A stretch of DNA of 64,000 bases from AP-15 sp963774345 (GTDB lineage Bacteria > Pseudomonadota > Alphaproteobacteria > ATCC43930 > CGMCC-115725): positions 124,001 to 188,000 of the forward strand of contig CAVZFB010000027.1 of NCBI GenBank assembly GCA_963774345.1, written 5' to 3'. The notes beneath the pieces were generated by a model. The model had not been told where the DNA came from. It saw only the letters and a program-made list of their open reading frames with translations, and searched no databases. Shown in pieces: positions 35,521 through 44,567 of this stretch. Both the position numbers and the translations under genes were made by a program. Within the stretch, counting starts at the first letter, position 1, and the number at the start of each line of letters is the position of its first letter.

Positions 35521-37053
35521 TCAGCTCGGCTTGGGCGCGCGGCGGCGGATTAGGCCGAAAGCGGCGAGGCCGACGCCAAGGAGGGTGAGGGCGCCTGGCT
35601 CGGGGACGGCCGTGGTCGCTGCTCTGGTCAGCGCGGGCTTTGCCGGCTCTGCGTCTGCGAACGGGAAGGATCGGTCGGTGAAGGTGGCTGCCGTCTGTCC
35701 CGGTCCGTAATCGAGCAGCGAGGTCGCATCGGTCACACGCCAGGCATCGGCGAAGACGCCATCAAGATCGCTCGGCGAAAGCCGCGGATCGAGAATGGCG
35801 CCGTCGGGCAAGCGAAAGTCGCTGTCCTGGCCGCTGGCGCTGCCGAGCAGCCCCTCGATCGAGCCCGGCCCGTCTGCCGGCGACAGCGAGGAGGCCACAT
35901 CGAGGTAGTAGCCGTGGTTGGTGATGTCGAGGATCTCGCCGGTGTTCCAGATCACCCGGTAGCTTGTCGGCGAAAGTTCGATGATCGAGCCGCCGTCCGG
36001 AATGACAAAGGGGTTGTCGAGGCTCAGCGACGCCGGGTGACCATCGATCCACACAAAACCTTCTCCGGCCTTGGCGCGGTCGACATCGAAGGTCACGCGG
36101 TGGTCGCCCAGCTCGGCGCCGACCTCCGAGATCAAGGAGACCGGCAGCCCGTGATTTTGCGAGGGCCGGGTGCGAATATCGACATCGAACGAGTCGCCCC
36201 TGACAGTTGATCGGGTCAGCTCGAAATCACCGACCGCCTGCATGTTGTAGTGGCGGCCATCGTAAGTGGTGAAATGCGGGTCACCCGTGACCGTCCCGGC
36301 TGTATTGATCGTCAGGTTCACCCCGACGTAATCGCCGAAATCTGATGTGGATACCTCGCGGAAAACCAATTCGACAGTGTCATTCTGCTTGAGCGTCACT
36401 CCCGGCACTGAAAATTTCTCAGGGTTTGTTCTGTCGGTGGCAGTTGTACCGGTTAATAGGCCCGAAGCTTTTGCAACTCCGTTGACGAGCAAAGACCAGT
36501 CATTAGCGCGACCAAGGCTGGTTCGCGCAGACCAGACATCTCCGGAAATGGTCACTGGGCTGGCGAAGGGGCTCGTAAAGAGTACGTTCGCCGGGCCCTC
36601 CCCATTTCCGTTAGCGGGATCCGTCGTATGGACGATGATATCGCCTGGTTGCCAGTCGAGACCTGAATCGGCTGCTCCACCATTGTTGTTGGCCGGAACT
36701 ACGGCGGCCTTAAACCATCCTGGCAGAAAGTTGCCTGGGACATTCGACGGAGCCCAGGCTGGCTGTGCGATATGGCCCGACGGAGGATTGTATCCACCGT
36801 CGGCATCGCTGATCGGCGTCCAATCGGCCACAAGCGGAAGCGCTGATGAATCTTGGCGGTAGGTCCATGGTCCGTTGGGGTTATTCGCGTTGCTCCACTG
36901 GGCCTCGAGATCGTAGACCGTTGCTCCCGCGCTAGAGGCATTGCCGAGGAGCGCCAATCCGAAAACTGCGGCCGAGATGCAGGACGATAATATTATTCGA
37001 AATGTTATCCGATGGGAGTTTAACGTGAACGCGCCTCTCGCAGTCTCTGGCAT
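35521..37053 (-). CDS. Exported PEP-CTERM protein with a von Willebrand type D domain
   Basis: A 510-residue secreted protein. A long N-region leads to the signal core SCISAAVFGLALLGNASSAG. Residues about 45-250 are a beta-rich domain (WSNANNPNGPWTYRQ, then WQPGDIIVHTTDPANGNG). A VWD-type domain starts near 255 with GDPHFTTYDGRHYNMQAVGD and runs to about 450. The tail is VPEPGALTLLGVGLAAFGL followed by IRRR, a complete PEP-CTERM signal. Probably held at or released from the cell surface. ATG at 37053 chosen; the frame extends to 37110. A tail scrap of a similar gene lies just upstream at 37187. Confidence 0.88.
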   Translation of the reverse strand: MPETARGAFTLNSHRITFRIILSSCISAAVFGLALLGNASSAGATVYDLEAQWSNANNPNGPWTYRQDSSALPLVADWTPISDADGGYNPPSGHIAQPAWAPSNVPGNFLPGWFKAAVVPANNNGGAADSGLDWQPGDIIVHTTDPANGNGEGPANVLFTSPFASPVTISGDVWSARTSLGRANDWSLLVNGVAKASGLLTGTTATDRTNPEKFSVPGVTLKQNDTVELVFREVSTSDFGDYVGVNLTINTAGTVTGDPHFTTYDGRHYNMQAVGDFELTRSTVRGDSFDVDIRTRPSQNHGLPVSLISEVGAELGDHRVTFDVDRAKAGEGFVWIDGHPASLSLDNPFVIPDGGSIIELSPTSYRVIWNTGEILDITNHGYYLDVASSLSPADGPGSIEGLLGSASGQDSDFRLPDGAILDPRLSPSDLDGVFADAWRVTDATSLLDYGPGQTAATFTDRSFPFADAEPAKPALTRAATTAVPEPGALTLLGVGLAAFGLIRRRAPKPS

Positions 37054-37186
37054 CGCGTCCCTCGCCCCCGCTTCGAACGCAAATAATCTTTTTAATAAGG
37101 CGAAACACATTGATCCAGATCAGCCGCCGCCGATCTCGACGGAAAAAAAGCGCCCCCCTGATATGAGATCAGCAGGGCTTGCATAA

Positions 37187-37233
37187 GATTGCGGCGGCGG
37201 ATTAGGCCAAGTCCGGCGAGGCTGACACCTCGC
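37187..37233 (-). pseudogene. Scrap of a PEP-CTERM tail
   Basis: Read on the minus strand this gives VSLAGLGLIRRRN, the end of a PEP-CTERM sorting signal, and the DNA closely matches 35540-35575 at the tail of the next gene (GCGGCGGCGGATTAGGCC then GGCGAGGC). There is no start or domain before it. It is either a duplication product or a remnant of a lost neighbour gene. Confidence 0.6.
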
Positions 37234-37269
37234 CGTCGGGAATGACGCTTTTCGTCAGCACGGTCACAA

Positions 37270-38193
37270 TCACCTGACCTCGACCAGCTCGATGGCTTCG
37301 CGGCTGGGGCCTTCGATCATCAGCGCGCGGGTGTCCGCAAGCTGGCAGGGCTGTTCGAGAAAGGTGACGCCTTCACTCCTGAGCTTGTCGGCCCAGGCGT
37401 CGAGATCGGCGACGCTCAGTGCGATATGGTCCTGTAGTTGGCCGCGGGAGCTAACCAGTGGCCGGTCGCCCTGGTTCGCGTACCACATCATCGATACGTC
37501 GCCGAACTCGACGCCGGCGCGCGGTGAGCGGAACATCCCTTCGCGGTTCAGCGCCGGCCAGGTGCGGTCGGGTCCGCGCACGACCTTGCCGCCGGTCTCG
37601 CTCGCCGGTGTCGGGGCGTAGCCCGGCCGCAGCGGCGCGTTCAGGTGCTTCTGATACCATTCGAGCGCGCCGATCGGGTCTTCCTGGTACAGATGCACGT
37701 GGTTGAAGCGCTCGGTCGGATGGTTGCCGGCATATTCGACTAAGGCGTGGTCAGGGCCGCGCATATACGAGAACCCGCCGCCACCCGCCGGCTTAACGCC
37801 TTTCGCCTTGGACTCGGCGATCTGCGACTTGGTCAGGCCAAGCACATTGCCAATGCTCGGCCAGGTGTCGCTTGATATCAGCACCGAACCGCCTTCATCG
37901 GTGGTGTAGAGCGGCAAAAGCTCGACCTCCGGCCGGTCCTTGTAGGTTTCGAGGCTGTGGCGTGCGTCGGTGACGTGCCAGCCGAAATGCCAAATCGCGC
38001 TCTGCGGCTCCATCGCCGGTGGCTCGTCGACCTTGGTGAACAGCACCAAGACGTCGTTTGGCGATTTGAGCGCAGGAAACCCGCCCCAGCTGCCCTTCGC
38101 GGTCGTCGGAAAGTGGCGAGTGTAGAAGCCGATCGCCTTGTCGGGATCGACCGAGTTCAGGTGAATATGATGAAAACCCGGGGTGGGAAGCAT
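37270..38193 (-). CDS. VOC-superfamily protein with two glyoxalase-like domains
   Basis: A 307-residue protein made of two vicinal-oxygen-chelate modules. The first starts GFHHIHLNSVDPDKAIGFY, the second ERFNHVHLYQEDPIGALEWY; each offers a metal-type His, and EYAGNHP and EAIELVEVR supply the late Glu ligands. The fold covers ring-cleaving dioxygenases, glyoxalases and isomerases; the substrate is unknown. GAGGAAACGAC precedes the ATG. It stands alone on its strand. Confidence 0.85.
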   Translation of the reverse strand: MLPTPGFHHIHLNSVDPDKAIGFYTRHFPTTAKGSWGGFPALKSPNDVLVLFTKVDEPPAMEPQSAIWHFGWHVTDARHSLETYKDRPEVELLPLYTTDEGGSVLISSDTWPSIGNVLGLTKSQIAESKAKGVKPAGGGGFSYMRGPDHALVEYAGNHPTERFNHVHLYQEDPIGALEWYQKHLNAPLRPGYAPTPASETGGKVVRGPDRTWPALNREGMFRSPRAGVEFGDVSMMWYANQGDRPLVSSRGQLQDHIALSVADLDAWADKLRSEGVTFLEQPCQLADTRALMIEGPSREAIELVEVR

Positions 38194-38380
38194 GTCGTTT
38201 CCTCGTTAACAGTTAGCCTTTTCTAGGTAAGGCCGGCGAAAGTGGTTGCGACACGCCGCGGGGTCGCTCCAATTCAGTCTATCAGGATTCGTGCCAAACG
38301 GAGCTCGAATGCAACTCCTGGCAGCCTCGACCGCGAGATCGGCGCCGGTATCGACCCGTTGGCGTTGCGCACAGCCGGAT

Positions 38381-39532
38381 TCAGCCGTCGAAGACTTCGA
38401 CTTCCTGATCGAAATCGGTGGTGTCGCCGTCGCGGTCGAAGTTGCGCCGGTCGATCGCCACGGTCTTGATCAGAGCGAAGACCTGTCGTCCCGGTTCGAG
38501 GCCGAGCGCCTCGCCCGAACGCCGCGTGACCCGCGCCAGCAATCGTTCGGGCCCCAGGCGAAGCTGGACTTCGAGCGCCCCCTCGCCAATCGGAACCAGT
38601 ACTTCGACCTCGCAGGCCAGTACGTTGAGCGCACTGATCCCGGCGGGCCGGGCGAGCGCCAGGATCACGTCTCGGGCGCGGATGCGCACCCGCAACGGGA
38701 CCCCGACCGGGAGATCGAGCCGCGGCACCGTCAGCCGTCCGAAGCCGCCGGCCAGTTCGGTCAGTCCCCAGCGCGTGTCGTGCGCCGCGACCGTGACCGC
38801 GAGCACCGCCCCAGCCTCGAAGCCGCCGGCCAAAGGATAAAGGCCGGCCCGACCCATCACCTCGGCCACGGGCCCGACCGCCCGCACGCTTCCCTCAGCG
38901 ATCAACACGATCGTCGTGGCGAGTCGGGCAACTTCCGCGGCGGCGTGGCTGACATAGACGATCGGCACCATCGCGCCGTCGCGCAGGCGTTCGAGATAGG
39001 GAAGGATTTCGTCCTTACGCGCGGCATCGAGCGAGGCCAGCGGCTCGTCCATCAGCAACAGGCGCGGGTTCGCCAACAGCGCGCGGCCGATCGCCACTCG
39101 CTGTTTTTCGCCGCCCGACAGCCGGCCGGGGCGGCGCATCAGCAAAGGCCCGATCCCCAACAGATCGACGACGTCGTCGATCCCAACCGCCGCTTCCCCG
39201 CGCGGCGCGAACCAGCGGCCGAACAACAGGTTCTGGCGCACCGTCAGATGCGGAAATAGCCGGCCTTCCTGGAACACGTAACCGATCCGGCGGCGATGGG
39301 CGGGGGTGATGATCCCGCGTTCAGTGTCGAGCAATACCGCTTCGTCAACGGCGATGCGGCCGCGTTGTGGCCGGATCAGCCCGGCGATGGCGTTAACGAT
39401 CGAGGTCTTGCCCGCCCCTGAACGGCCGAACAGGGCGGTCAGGCCGCGCCCGCTCGCAAAATGGATGTCGAGCGCAAAGGCGCCGAGCCGGTGCTCGATA
39501 TCGACCTCAAGCACCAGCTCAGTCTCCTGCAA
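38381..39532 (-). CDS. modC: Molybdate ABC transporter ATP-binding protein
   Basis: Powers molybdate uptake with ModB. The 383-residue protein has Walker A ALFGRSGAGKTSIVNAIAG, the signature RLSGGEKQRVAIGRALL, Walker B LLLMDEPLASLD and the switch His in YVSHAAAEVA. A C-terminal mop/TOBE domain (residues about 290-360: LNVLACEVEVLVPIGEGALE) is the ModC mark and senses molybdate. It begins at a TTG (GTG at 39514 is an alternative) and overlaps the end of modB by 14 bases, so the two are coupled. Confidence 0.94.
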   Translation of the reverse strand: MQETELVLEVDIEHRLGAFALDIHFASGRGLTALFGRSGAGKTSIVNAIAGLIRPQRGRIAVDEAVLLDTERGIITPAHRRRIGYVFQEGRLFPHLTVRQNLLFGRWFAPRGEAAVGIDDVVDLLGIGPLLMRRPGRLSGGEKQRVAIGRALLANPRLLLMDEPLASLDAARKDEILPYLERLRDGAMVPIVYVSHAAAEVARLATTIVLIAEGSVRAVGPVAEVMGRAGLYPLAGGFEAGAVLAVTVAAHDTRWGLTELAGGFGRLTVPRLDLPVGVPLRVRIRARDVILALARPAGISALNVLACEVEVLVPIGEGALEVQLRLGPERLLARVTRRSGEALGLEPGRQVFALIKTVAIDRRNFDRDGDTTDFDQEVEVFDG

Positions 39533-40211
39533 GGCGGCGGCCGATTTGCCGCGCCAGAATCTCGGAGGCCAGCAGCGCCAGCATCGCCAGCGTGACCGAG
39601 ATGGCAGTCAGGCGCAGCGCCGCAGGATCGCCGCCGGGGGTCTGGGTCAGGGCGTAGATCGCCAAGGGCACGGTCTGCGTTTCGCCCGGAATGTTGGAGA
39701 CAAAGGTGATCGTCGCGCCGAACTCGCCAAGGCTGCGGGCAAAGGACAGCACCATGCCGGCGACGATCCCCGGCATCATCAGCGGCAATGTCACCAGCAG
39801 AAAAACAAAGATGCGCCGGGCGCCGAGGGTCCCGGCCGCTTCTTCGAGGCGGCGGTCGATTGCTTCGAGTGACAGCCGCATCGCCCGCACCATCAGCGGA
39901 AACGCCGTCACCGCCGCTGCCAGGGCCGCGCCGGTCCAGCGAAAGGCAAAGACGATGCCGAATGCGGCGAAGAAGCGGCCGAGCGGGCCGTTGTGACCGA
40001 ACAACAACAGTAGCAGATAGCCGGTGACGACCGGCGGCATAACCAGCGGCAGGTGGATGGCGCCGTCGAGCAGGCTCTTGCCCCAGAATCGCCCGCGCGC
40101 CAGCACCAGCGCGGCGGCGAGACCAAACGGCATGCTCCACAGCATCGCCCAGAACGCGACCCGTAGGCTGAGCCGCACCGCCTCGATCTCGTCGGCGCTT
40201 AGATGGAACAT
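39519..40211 (-). CDS. modB: Molybdate ABC transporter permease
   Basis: A 230-residue inner-membrane permease with five or six helices. HLPLVMPPVVTGYLLLLLFG, FRWTGAALAAAVTAFPLMVR and the EAA loop EEAAGTLGARRIFVFLLVTL, followed by SLGEFGATITFVSNIPGETQ, are typical of ModB. The modA periplasmic binding-protein gene that normally precedes it is absent; upstream lies only about 170 bases and then a divergent selenoprotein gene. A ModE-like half-palindrome near 40287 is weak. Confidence 0.93.
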   Translation of the reverse strand: MFHLSADEIEAVRLSLRVAFWAMLWSMPFGLAAALVLARGRFWGKSLLDGAIHLPLVMPPVVTGYLLLLLFGHNGPLGRFFAAFGIVFAFRWTGAALAAAVTAFPLMVRAMRLSLEAIDRRLEEAAGTLGARRIFVFLLVTLPLMMPGIVAGMVLSFARSLGEFGATITFVSNIPGETQTVPLAIYALTQTPGGDPAALRLTAISVTLAMLALLASEILARQIGRRLAGD

Positions 40212-40381
40212 CTCATCGGCGCGGGCGCCAAGGCCCAGGCTCGGTTCGTCTACCGGTGATCATTGCCAGGCGTGCCGAGCGGACATCGTTATGTGTTGGA
40301 GACCTATCGAGCCGGAATAATGGCGGGTCTCGGTCGGGTATGGTAGATTGCCACGTTGGTTTCTGCGAGGAGGCTCACGCG

Positions 40382-40600
40382 ATGAAGGTCAGGATCGAAT
40401 ACTGCGTACCTTGAAACTACTTACCCAGAGCCCTCCGTGCGAGGGCGCGACTCGAAGAAAAGTACGGCGCTGAGGTCGAGCTGGTTAAGGGTGTCGCCGG
40501 CGTGTTCGAGGTCACCGTCGACGGAAAGCTCGCTTTTTCGAAGAAACAGCTGGGACGCTTCCCGGAAGACGCCGAAATCGACGCCTTAGGCGGAGGTTAG
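40382..40600 (+). CDS. SelW/Rdx-family selenoprotein (selenocysteine at in-frame TGA)
   Basis: A 72-residue thioredoxin-like selenoprotein of the SelT/SelW/SelH (Rdx) family. It reads MKVRIEYCVP-U-NYLPRA, with Cys8 and Sec11 forming the CxxU redox motif; the TGA is at 40412-40414. After it the frame is open and conserved: RLEEKYGAEVELVKG, GVFEVTVDGKLAFSKKQLGR and FPEDAEIDALGGG, ending at TAG. Bacterial homologues with Cys in place of Sec have the same YCVPCNY layout. GAGGAGG lies eight bases before the ATG. A hairpin with a GU-bearing loop 22-26 bases after the TGA fits a bacterial SECIS. Role: redox, perhaps with glutathione. It lies alone between modB and a membrane-protein gene. Confidence 0.9.
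40428..40452 (+). promoter_or_regulatory. Bacterial SECIS-like hairpin in the selenoprotein mRNA
   Basis: GCCCTC (40430-40435) pairs perfectly with GAGGGC (40441-40446) around the loop CGTGC, and outer GAG/CTC bases add a loose lower stem. The apical loop contains the GU expected of bacterial SECIS elements and sits 21 bases beyond the TGA, inside the usual 16-37-base range. It would bind SelB and place Sec-tRNA at the UGA. Confidence 0.8.
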
Positions 40601-40614
40601 GCGGGCGTCGATGC

Positions 40615-42141
40615 TCACGGCGACGGCTGGCCGGCCTGTCGCACGGTGCGAACGTAGATAACGGCGCGCGCGTCTCCGTAGACGCGCCGCCAACCCGGCA
40701 GATGGTTAAGACAGCCGACCGCACGTTGCCGCGGCTCCAGCAACGTCCAGCCGATCTTCCAGTGGTCGAGGAGGTCGTGGAGAGCGTGTTCGTTACCGTT
40801 TTCGGCATCGAGGTAGCGGGCAAGAAACGCGTTGCCGAACAGCTCGATGCGGCCGTCGATAAAGGTTGGGATGCCGCGAAAGACCAGGTATCCGCCAAAA
40901 GCCTCGCTGTTGAAGAGCCGACCCGACAGCCCCAGGCGCGCTGCGGCGGCGAGCGCCGAGGCCGGGGTCACGGCATCCTCGGTGCGCACGATCGGCCGCA
41001 GCACCAATGGCAGGCTCAACACCAGTGTTAGGGCGAAAGTCAGCGCCACCGCCGACGCGGCCGCCGGTTCGGCAAGGCGAGCGGCGGCGCGACTGACCCA
41101 CGAGACCGGAGCCGAGCGGATCGCGGTGGCCAATTGCGGCCCCAATGATCCTGCCACAGCGAGCGGGCCGACGAGACCGAGAAGATCGGCGTGGCGGGTA
41201 TGGGCGAGCGCCATATGGCATAGCCCTACCAGCACCAGCACCCGCGTCAACGGCACCTTGACCCCACTCGTCAAGCCGAGCGCGATCAATCCCAGCAAGA
41301 TGATTTCGAGCGGCTGAAAATCCTGGAAATCCGGACTGCGCCACTCGATGAAGGAGGATTGCAGCGCCGGCATCGCCATCAGCCGGAACGATTCGACGAG
41401 ACCGGCGACGCCGTTTGGCGTCGCAAGGGCGGTGGCGAGCGCGAGGCCGGCGAACAAGCCCCAGCGTCGCACCTCGAGCCGGCGCGGCCCGGCCAGCACC
41501 GCCTCCGCCGCAAGGTAGAAGGCGAGCAGAAGCCCGAACAAATAGCTGTCGTGCAGATTGGCCCAAAGCACCATCACCGGCAGCAGGCGAAAAGGTGGCG
41601 CCGAGCCGGTGTCTCGCGCCGCGAAGAGCGAGCCCGACCACAGAACCAATAAAGGCAATGCCAACAAATGCGGCCGGGCCAACAGATGGCCTTCGACCAG
41701 GGCCGCGGCGAGCGCCACTGCGATCAATGCCGAGAAGGGTTCGGTCCAGGGCAACAAAAACCGTGTCAGCAACCCCAGACTGACGGCAAAGCAGGCGATG
41801 GTCAGCAGCACCAACCCGCTCCAACCGGCGGCGCGATAGACCGCCGCCAGCACGATCTCGGCCAGCCATTCGTGTGCGGCCCACCGCGCTCCGGCGAAGG
41901 TGTAGGAGAACGGGTCGTGTAGCGGCAGCGCGCCGTGCGCCAGTATCCAACGGCCGGCGGCGATGTGCAGGTAAGTGTCGGGGTCCTGCAGCAATGCGCC
42001 CGGCTGGGCCAACGCTCGACAGATGGCGAGGAGTGCCACGATCAGCGGCCACGATGGAAGCAGCCGCCCCGGCCACGACCGGACCGCTGTCGGCTCTATG
42101 GCCGGTCCCGATAGATGATCAACCGCCGCTATGTCCGCCAT
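40615..42141 (-). CDS. Polytopic membrane protein, GT-C glycosyltransferase-like
   Basis: A 508-residue inner-membrane protein with about ten helices and a C-terminal soluble part. Near the start, LLQDPDTYLHIAAGRWILAH and PFSYTFAGARWAAHEWLAE put an Asp-rich loop after the first helix, as in GT-C glycosyltransferases and mannosyltransferase-like proteins; the C-terminal domain has FNSEAFGGYLVFRGIPTFID. Donor and acceptor are unknown. The start is uncertain: ATG at 42141 has GGAGG too close, and a GTG at 42165 gives eight more residues. A strong hairpin covers this point. Confidence 0.75.
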   Translation of the reverse strand: MADIAAVDHLSGPAIEPTAVRSWPGRLLPSWPLIVALLAICRALAQPGALLQDPDTYLHIAAGRWILAHGALPLHDPFSYTFAGARWAAHEWLAEIVLAAVYRAAGWSGLVLLTIACFAVSLGLLTRFLLPWTEPFSALIAVALAAALVEGHLLARPHLLALPLLVLWSGSLFAARDTGSAPPFRLLPVMVLWANLHDSYLFGLLLAFYLAAEAVLAGPRRLEVRRWGLFAGLALATALATPNGVAGLVESFRLMAMPALQSSFIEWRSPDFQDFQPLEIILLGLIALGLTSGVKVPLTRVLVLVGLCHMALAHTRHADLLGLVGPLAVAGSLGPQLATAIRSAPVSWVSRAAARLAEPAAASAVALTFALTLVLSLPLVLRPIVRTEDAVTPASALAAAARLGLSGRLFNSEAFGGYLVFRGIPTFIDGRIELFGNAFLARYLDAENGNEHALHDLLDHWKIGWTLLEPRQRAVGCLNHLPGWRRVYGDARAVIYVRTVRQAGQPSP

Positions 42142-42144
42142 CCT

Positions 42145-42187
42145 CCACGCGTGCGGGAACGGCACTTGCCGGCACCGTTACGCGTGG
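42145..42187 (-). promoter_or_regulatory. Leader hairpin at the start of the membrane-protein gene
   Basis: CCACGCGT...AACGG pairs with CCGTT...ACGCGTGG, a 13-pair stem with a five-base bulge on one side. It spans the ribosome site and the alternative GTG start of the gene that begins at 42141, so it could limit translation. Confidence 0.45.
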
Positions 42188-42231
42188 GGACCCTCGCAGT
42201 TTAGAGTAAGTAAGAGCTTAAGTTGCCGCCT

Positions 42232-43527
42232 CTATTTCGCTGCGACCGGGAGCTCTTCGGCGTACATCTCCGGCAACACGGTTTCGCGCCAGGTCTCCTG
42301 CCGCGGAAAGATCTTTTCGATCGCCCGCGCCGAATAGTAGCTGGTGTCGACCCCTGGCGGGTTACCGCCCGCCTGCACCGTCTTGACCGCATCGAGCAGC
42401 AATCGCCTAGTGGCGATGATCGCCCGGTCGGCCGGTCCCAAGTGCTCCTTGGAGCGGTCGACGATCGGCCCCATGCCCTCCTGCACCGCACGGTCCTGGG
42501 TGTTAATGCCGTCGATCCCGGTAAAAGTTTCGTTCTTTTGAACTTGGCGGTCGATCATCCAGTTGTTGTGTTTGTTGCGGAATGAGCGGAACTCGCCCGA
42601 GGTCTCGACATAGTCGGGACCGTTGCCGTTGCCGCGCTCCATCCGGTCGTCGTCGCTCAGGCCCGGCTCGCCAAAGCTGTACATCCAGTTCCAAACCATG
42701 CAGTTCTCGTCGTCGATCGGAACCCAGATATGCCCGGCTATATTGGGGCGATCGCCGCCGCCCATCGCGCGCCCGAGCTGTTGCGGCCGAATCTGGGTGA
42801 ACGGCATGACGAAATGGTAGGAACGGACATAGGTTTTGTCTTCGTCGAGCGGCCGGATCCCGACATAACGGTAGCCGTAATCGGTGACATCGACTTCGAG
42901 CAGCGGCGCCCGGCCGCGAACAAACGGTCCTTGAACAGGGATGCCGGGGCGGGTGGTGTTCGGAGTGATCGTGCGATGCAGGATCGGCGCGTGCGACGTG
43001 TCGATGCCGCCTTCGAGCGCCTGCAGCCAATTGCACTCCTCCCACACCTTCGAGACATGGCGGTGAGTTTCCGGCACCTGCGTCCATTCGAAGGCGGGGG
43101 GAGCGGGCATCTTGTCGCGCGGCCCCATATACGCCCAGATCACGCCGCCCATCTCGACCGTCGGATAAGCGGTCAGCCGGACCTTGCTGCAGAATGGCTC
43201 GGGCTCGTTCATCTGCTCGACGCATTTGCCGTCGACGTCGAATTTCCAGCCGTGATAGACGCAGCGCAATCCGGATTCCTCGTTGCGCCCGAACCACAAG
43301 GAAGCGCGGCGATGCGGACAGAACTCGTCGACGAGACCGATCCGGCCCTCACTGTCGCGAAACCCGACAAGCTTTTCGCCGAGGAGCTGAACGCGGACCG
43401 GCGGGCAATCGGGCTCGGGCAATTCACGCGTCAGCAGCGCCGGGATCCAGTAGCGCCGCATTACCTCGCCCATCGGCGTCTCTGGCCCGATACGGGTTAC
43501 CAGTTCGTTGTCTTCGGGTGACAGCAT
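42232..43527 (-). CDS. Rieske non-haem iron ring-hydroxylating oxygenase, large subunit
   Basis: A 431-residue oxygenase of the phthalate 4,5-dioxygenase group. The Rieske [2Fe-2S] ligands are in DEFCPHRRASL and CVYHGWKFD; the mononuclear iron site is in EGGIDTSHAPILHR, with the bridging Asp and two His. Such enzymes hydroxylate or demethylate aromatic acids with an external reductase, which is not present nearby. GAGGAG precedes the ATG. Substrate unknown. Confidence 0.92.
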   Translation of the reverse strand: MLSPEDNELVTRIGPETPMGEVMRRYWIPALLTRELPEPDCPPVRVQLLGEKLVGFRDSEGRIGLVDEFCPHRRASLWFGRNEESGLRCVYHGWKFDVDGKCVEQMNEPEPFCSKVRLTAYPTVEMGGVIWAYMGPRDKMPAPPAFEWTQVPETHRHVSKVWEECNWLQALEGGIDTSHAPILHRTITPNTTRPGIPVQGPFVRGRAPLLEVDVTDYGYRYVGIRPLDEDKTYVRSYHFVMPFTQIRPQQLGRAMGGGDRPNIAGHIWVPIDDENCMVWNWMYSFGEPGLSDDDRMERGNGNGPDYVETSGEFRSFRNKHNNWMIDRQVQKNETFTGIDGINTQDRAVQEGMGPIVDRSKEHLGPADRAIIATRRLLLDAVKTVQAGGNPPGVDTSYYSARAIEKIFPRQETWRETVLPEMYAEELPVAAK

Positions 43528-43708
43528 CGGGTGCGCTCCTCTACATCGAAATCAAACAACACTGCGCCGTGTCGGCGGCAAGCCGGATGCGATAATCCGC
43601 CGATGGCGCGCTAAGGGCAAGTGCGGACCAATCGCCGGGCTTGCCAAACTTGCAAGTTTATTCACCGATTTGGGCTACAACCCAGGAAACTAGCGGGGAG
43701 GGGCAGCA

Positions 43709-44567
43709 ATGGCGGTAATCCTACGTCCGGGCACGCTCGCGGATGCCGAGTCCTGTGGCGTGGTCGCGTTCGAGGCTTTCAAGGCGATCTCGAGCCAGCA
43801 TAATTTCCCGTGGGATTTCCCGTCGCCGGAAATTGCGGTCGGGCTGATGAAGACGTTACTGTCGCATCGCGGCTTTTACTCGGTTGTCGCCGAACAGGAT
43901 GGCGCGACCGTCGGCAGCAACTTTGTCGACGAACGGGGTATCATCGCCGGCATCGGTCCGATCAGCGTCGCACCAGCGGTCCAGGACCAGTCGATCGGCC
44001 GGCGGTTGATGCTGGCGATCCTAGAACGCGAAGCGGGGCGCCGCGCCGCAGGAGTTCAGGCTGCTGCAATCGGCCTATCACAACCGATCGCTGTGTCTCT
44101 ATACCAAGCTCGGCTTCGACAGCCGCGAGCCGTGCTCGAAGATGGAAGGCCCCCGATTGGGCATCCGCTTGCCAGGCTATGATGTGCGCCCGGCGGTCTC
44201 AGCGGATCTCGCGGCGTGCAATGCACTTTGCCGGCAGGTCCACGGCCACGACCGCGAGGACGAACTGCGAGATGCGATCGGCCGGGGCACCGCGCGCATC
44301 GTCGAACATCTCGGCAGGATCACGGCCTGTGCCAGCGAGATCGCATTTTTCGGCCATGCCGTTGCCGAGACGAACCAAGGTTTGCAGGCACTGATCGGCG
44401 CGGCATCCAGCTTCGAAGGTGGCGGGTTCTTATTGCCGACGCGCAACGGCGAGCTGTTTCGCTGGTGTCTGCAGCGGGGCCTGCGCCTTGTGCATCAGAT
44501 GACCCTGATGACGACCGGCCTCTACAACGAGCCGGCCGGCGCCTATCTGCCGTCGGTGCTCTATTGA
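43709..44567 (+). pseudogene. Double-domain GNAT acetyltransferase, one frameshift
   Basis: From 43709 the frame reads VILRPGTLADAESCGVVAFE and ISVAPAVQDQSIGRRLMLAI (acetyl-CoA loop). Near 44062 one extra base shifts it; the second frame gives LLQSAYHNRSLCLYTKLGFD, MEGPRLGIRLPGYDVRPAVS and a second GNAT-like module to 44567. Repaired, the protein is about 285 residues and normal in order. The end overlaps the tail of the convergent methyltransferase gene by seven bases. Substrate unknown. Confidence 0.82.

Noticed and set aside
40287..40309. CGTTAT...CTATCG upstream of modB as a ModE operator
   Set aside because: The half-sites match in only four of six positions, too weak to call without a position-weight scan.
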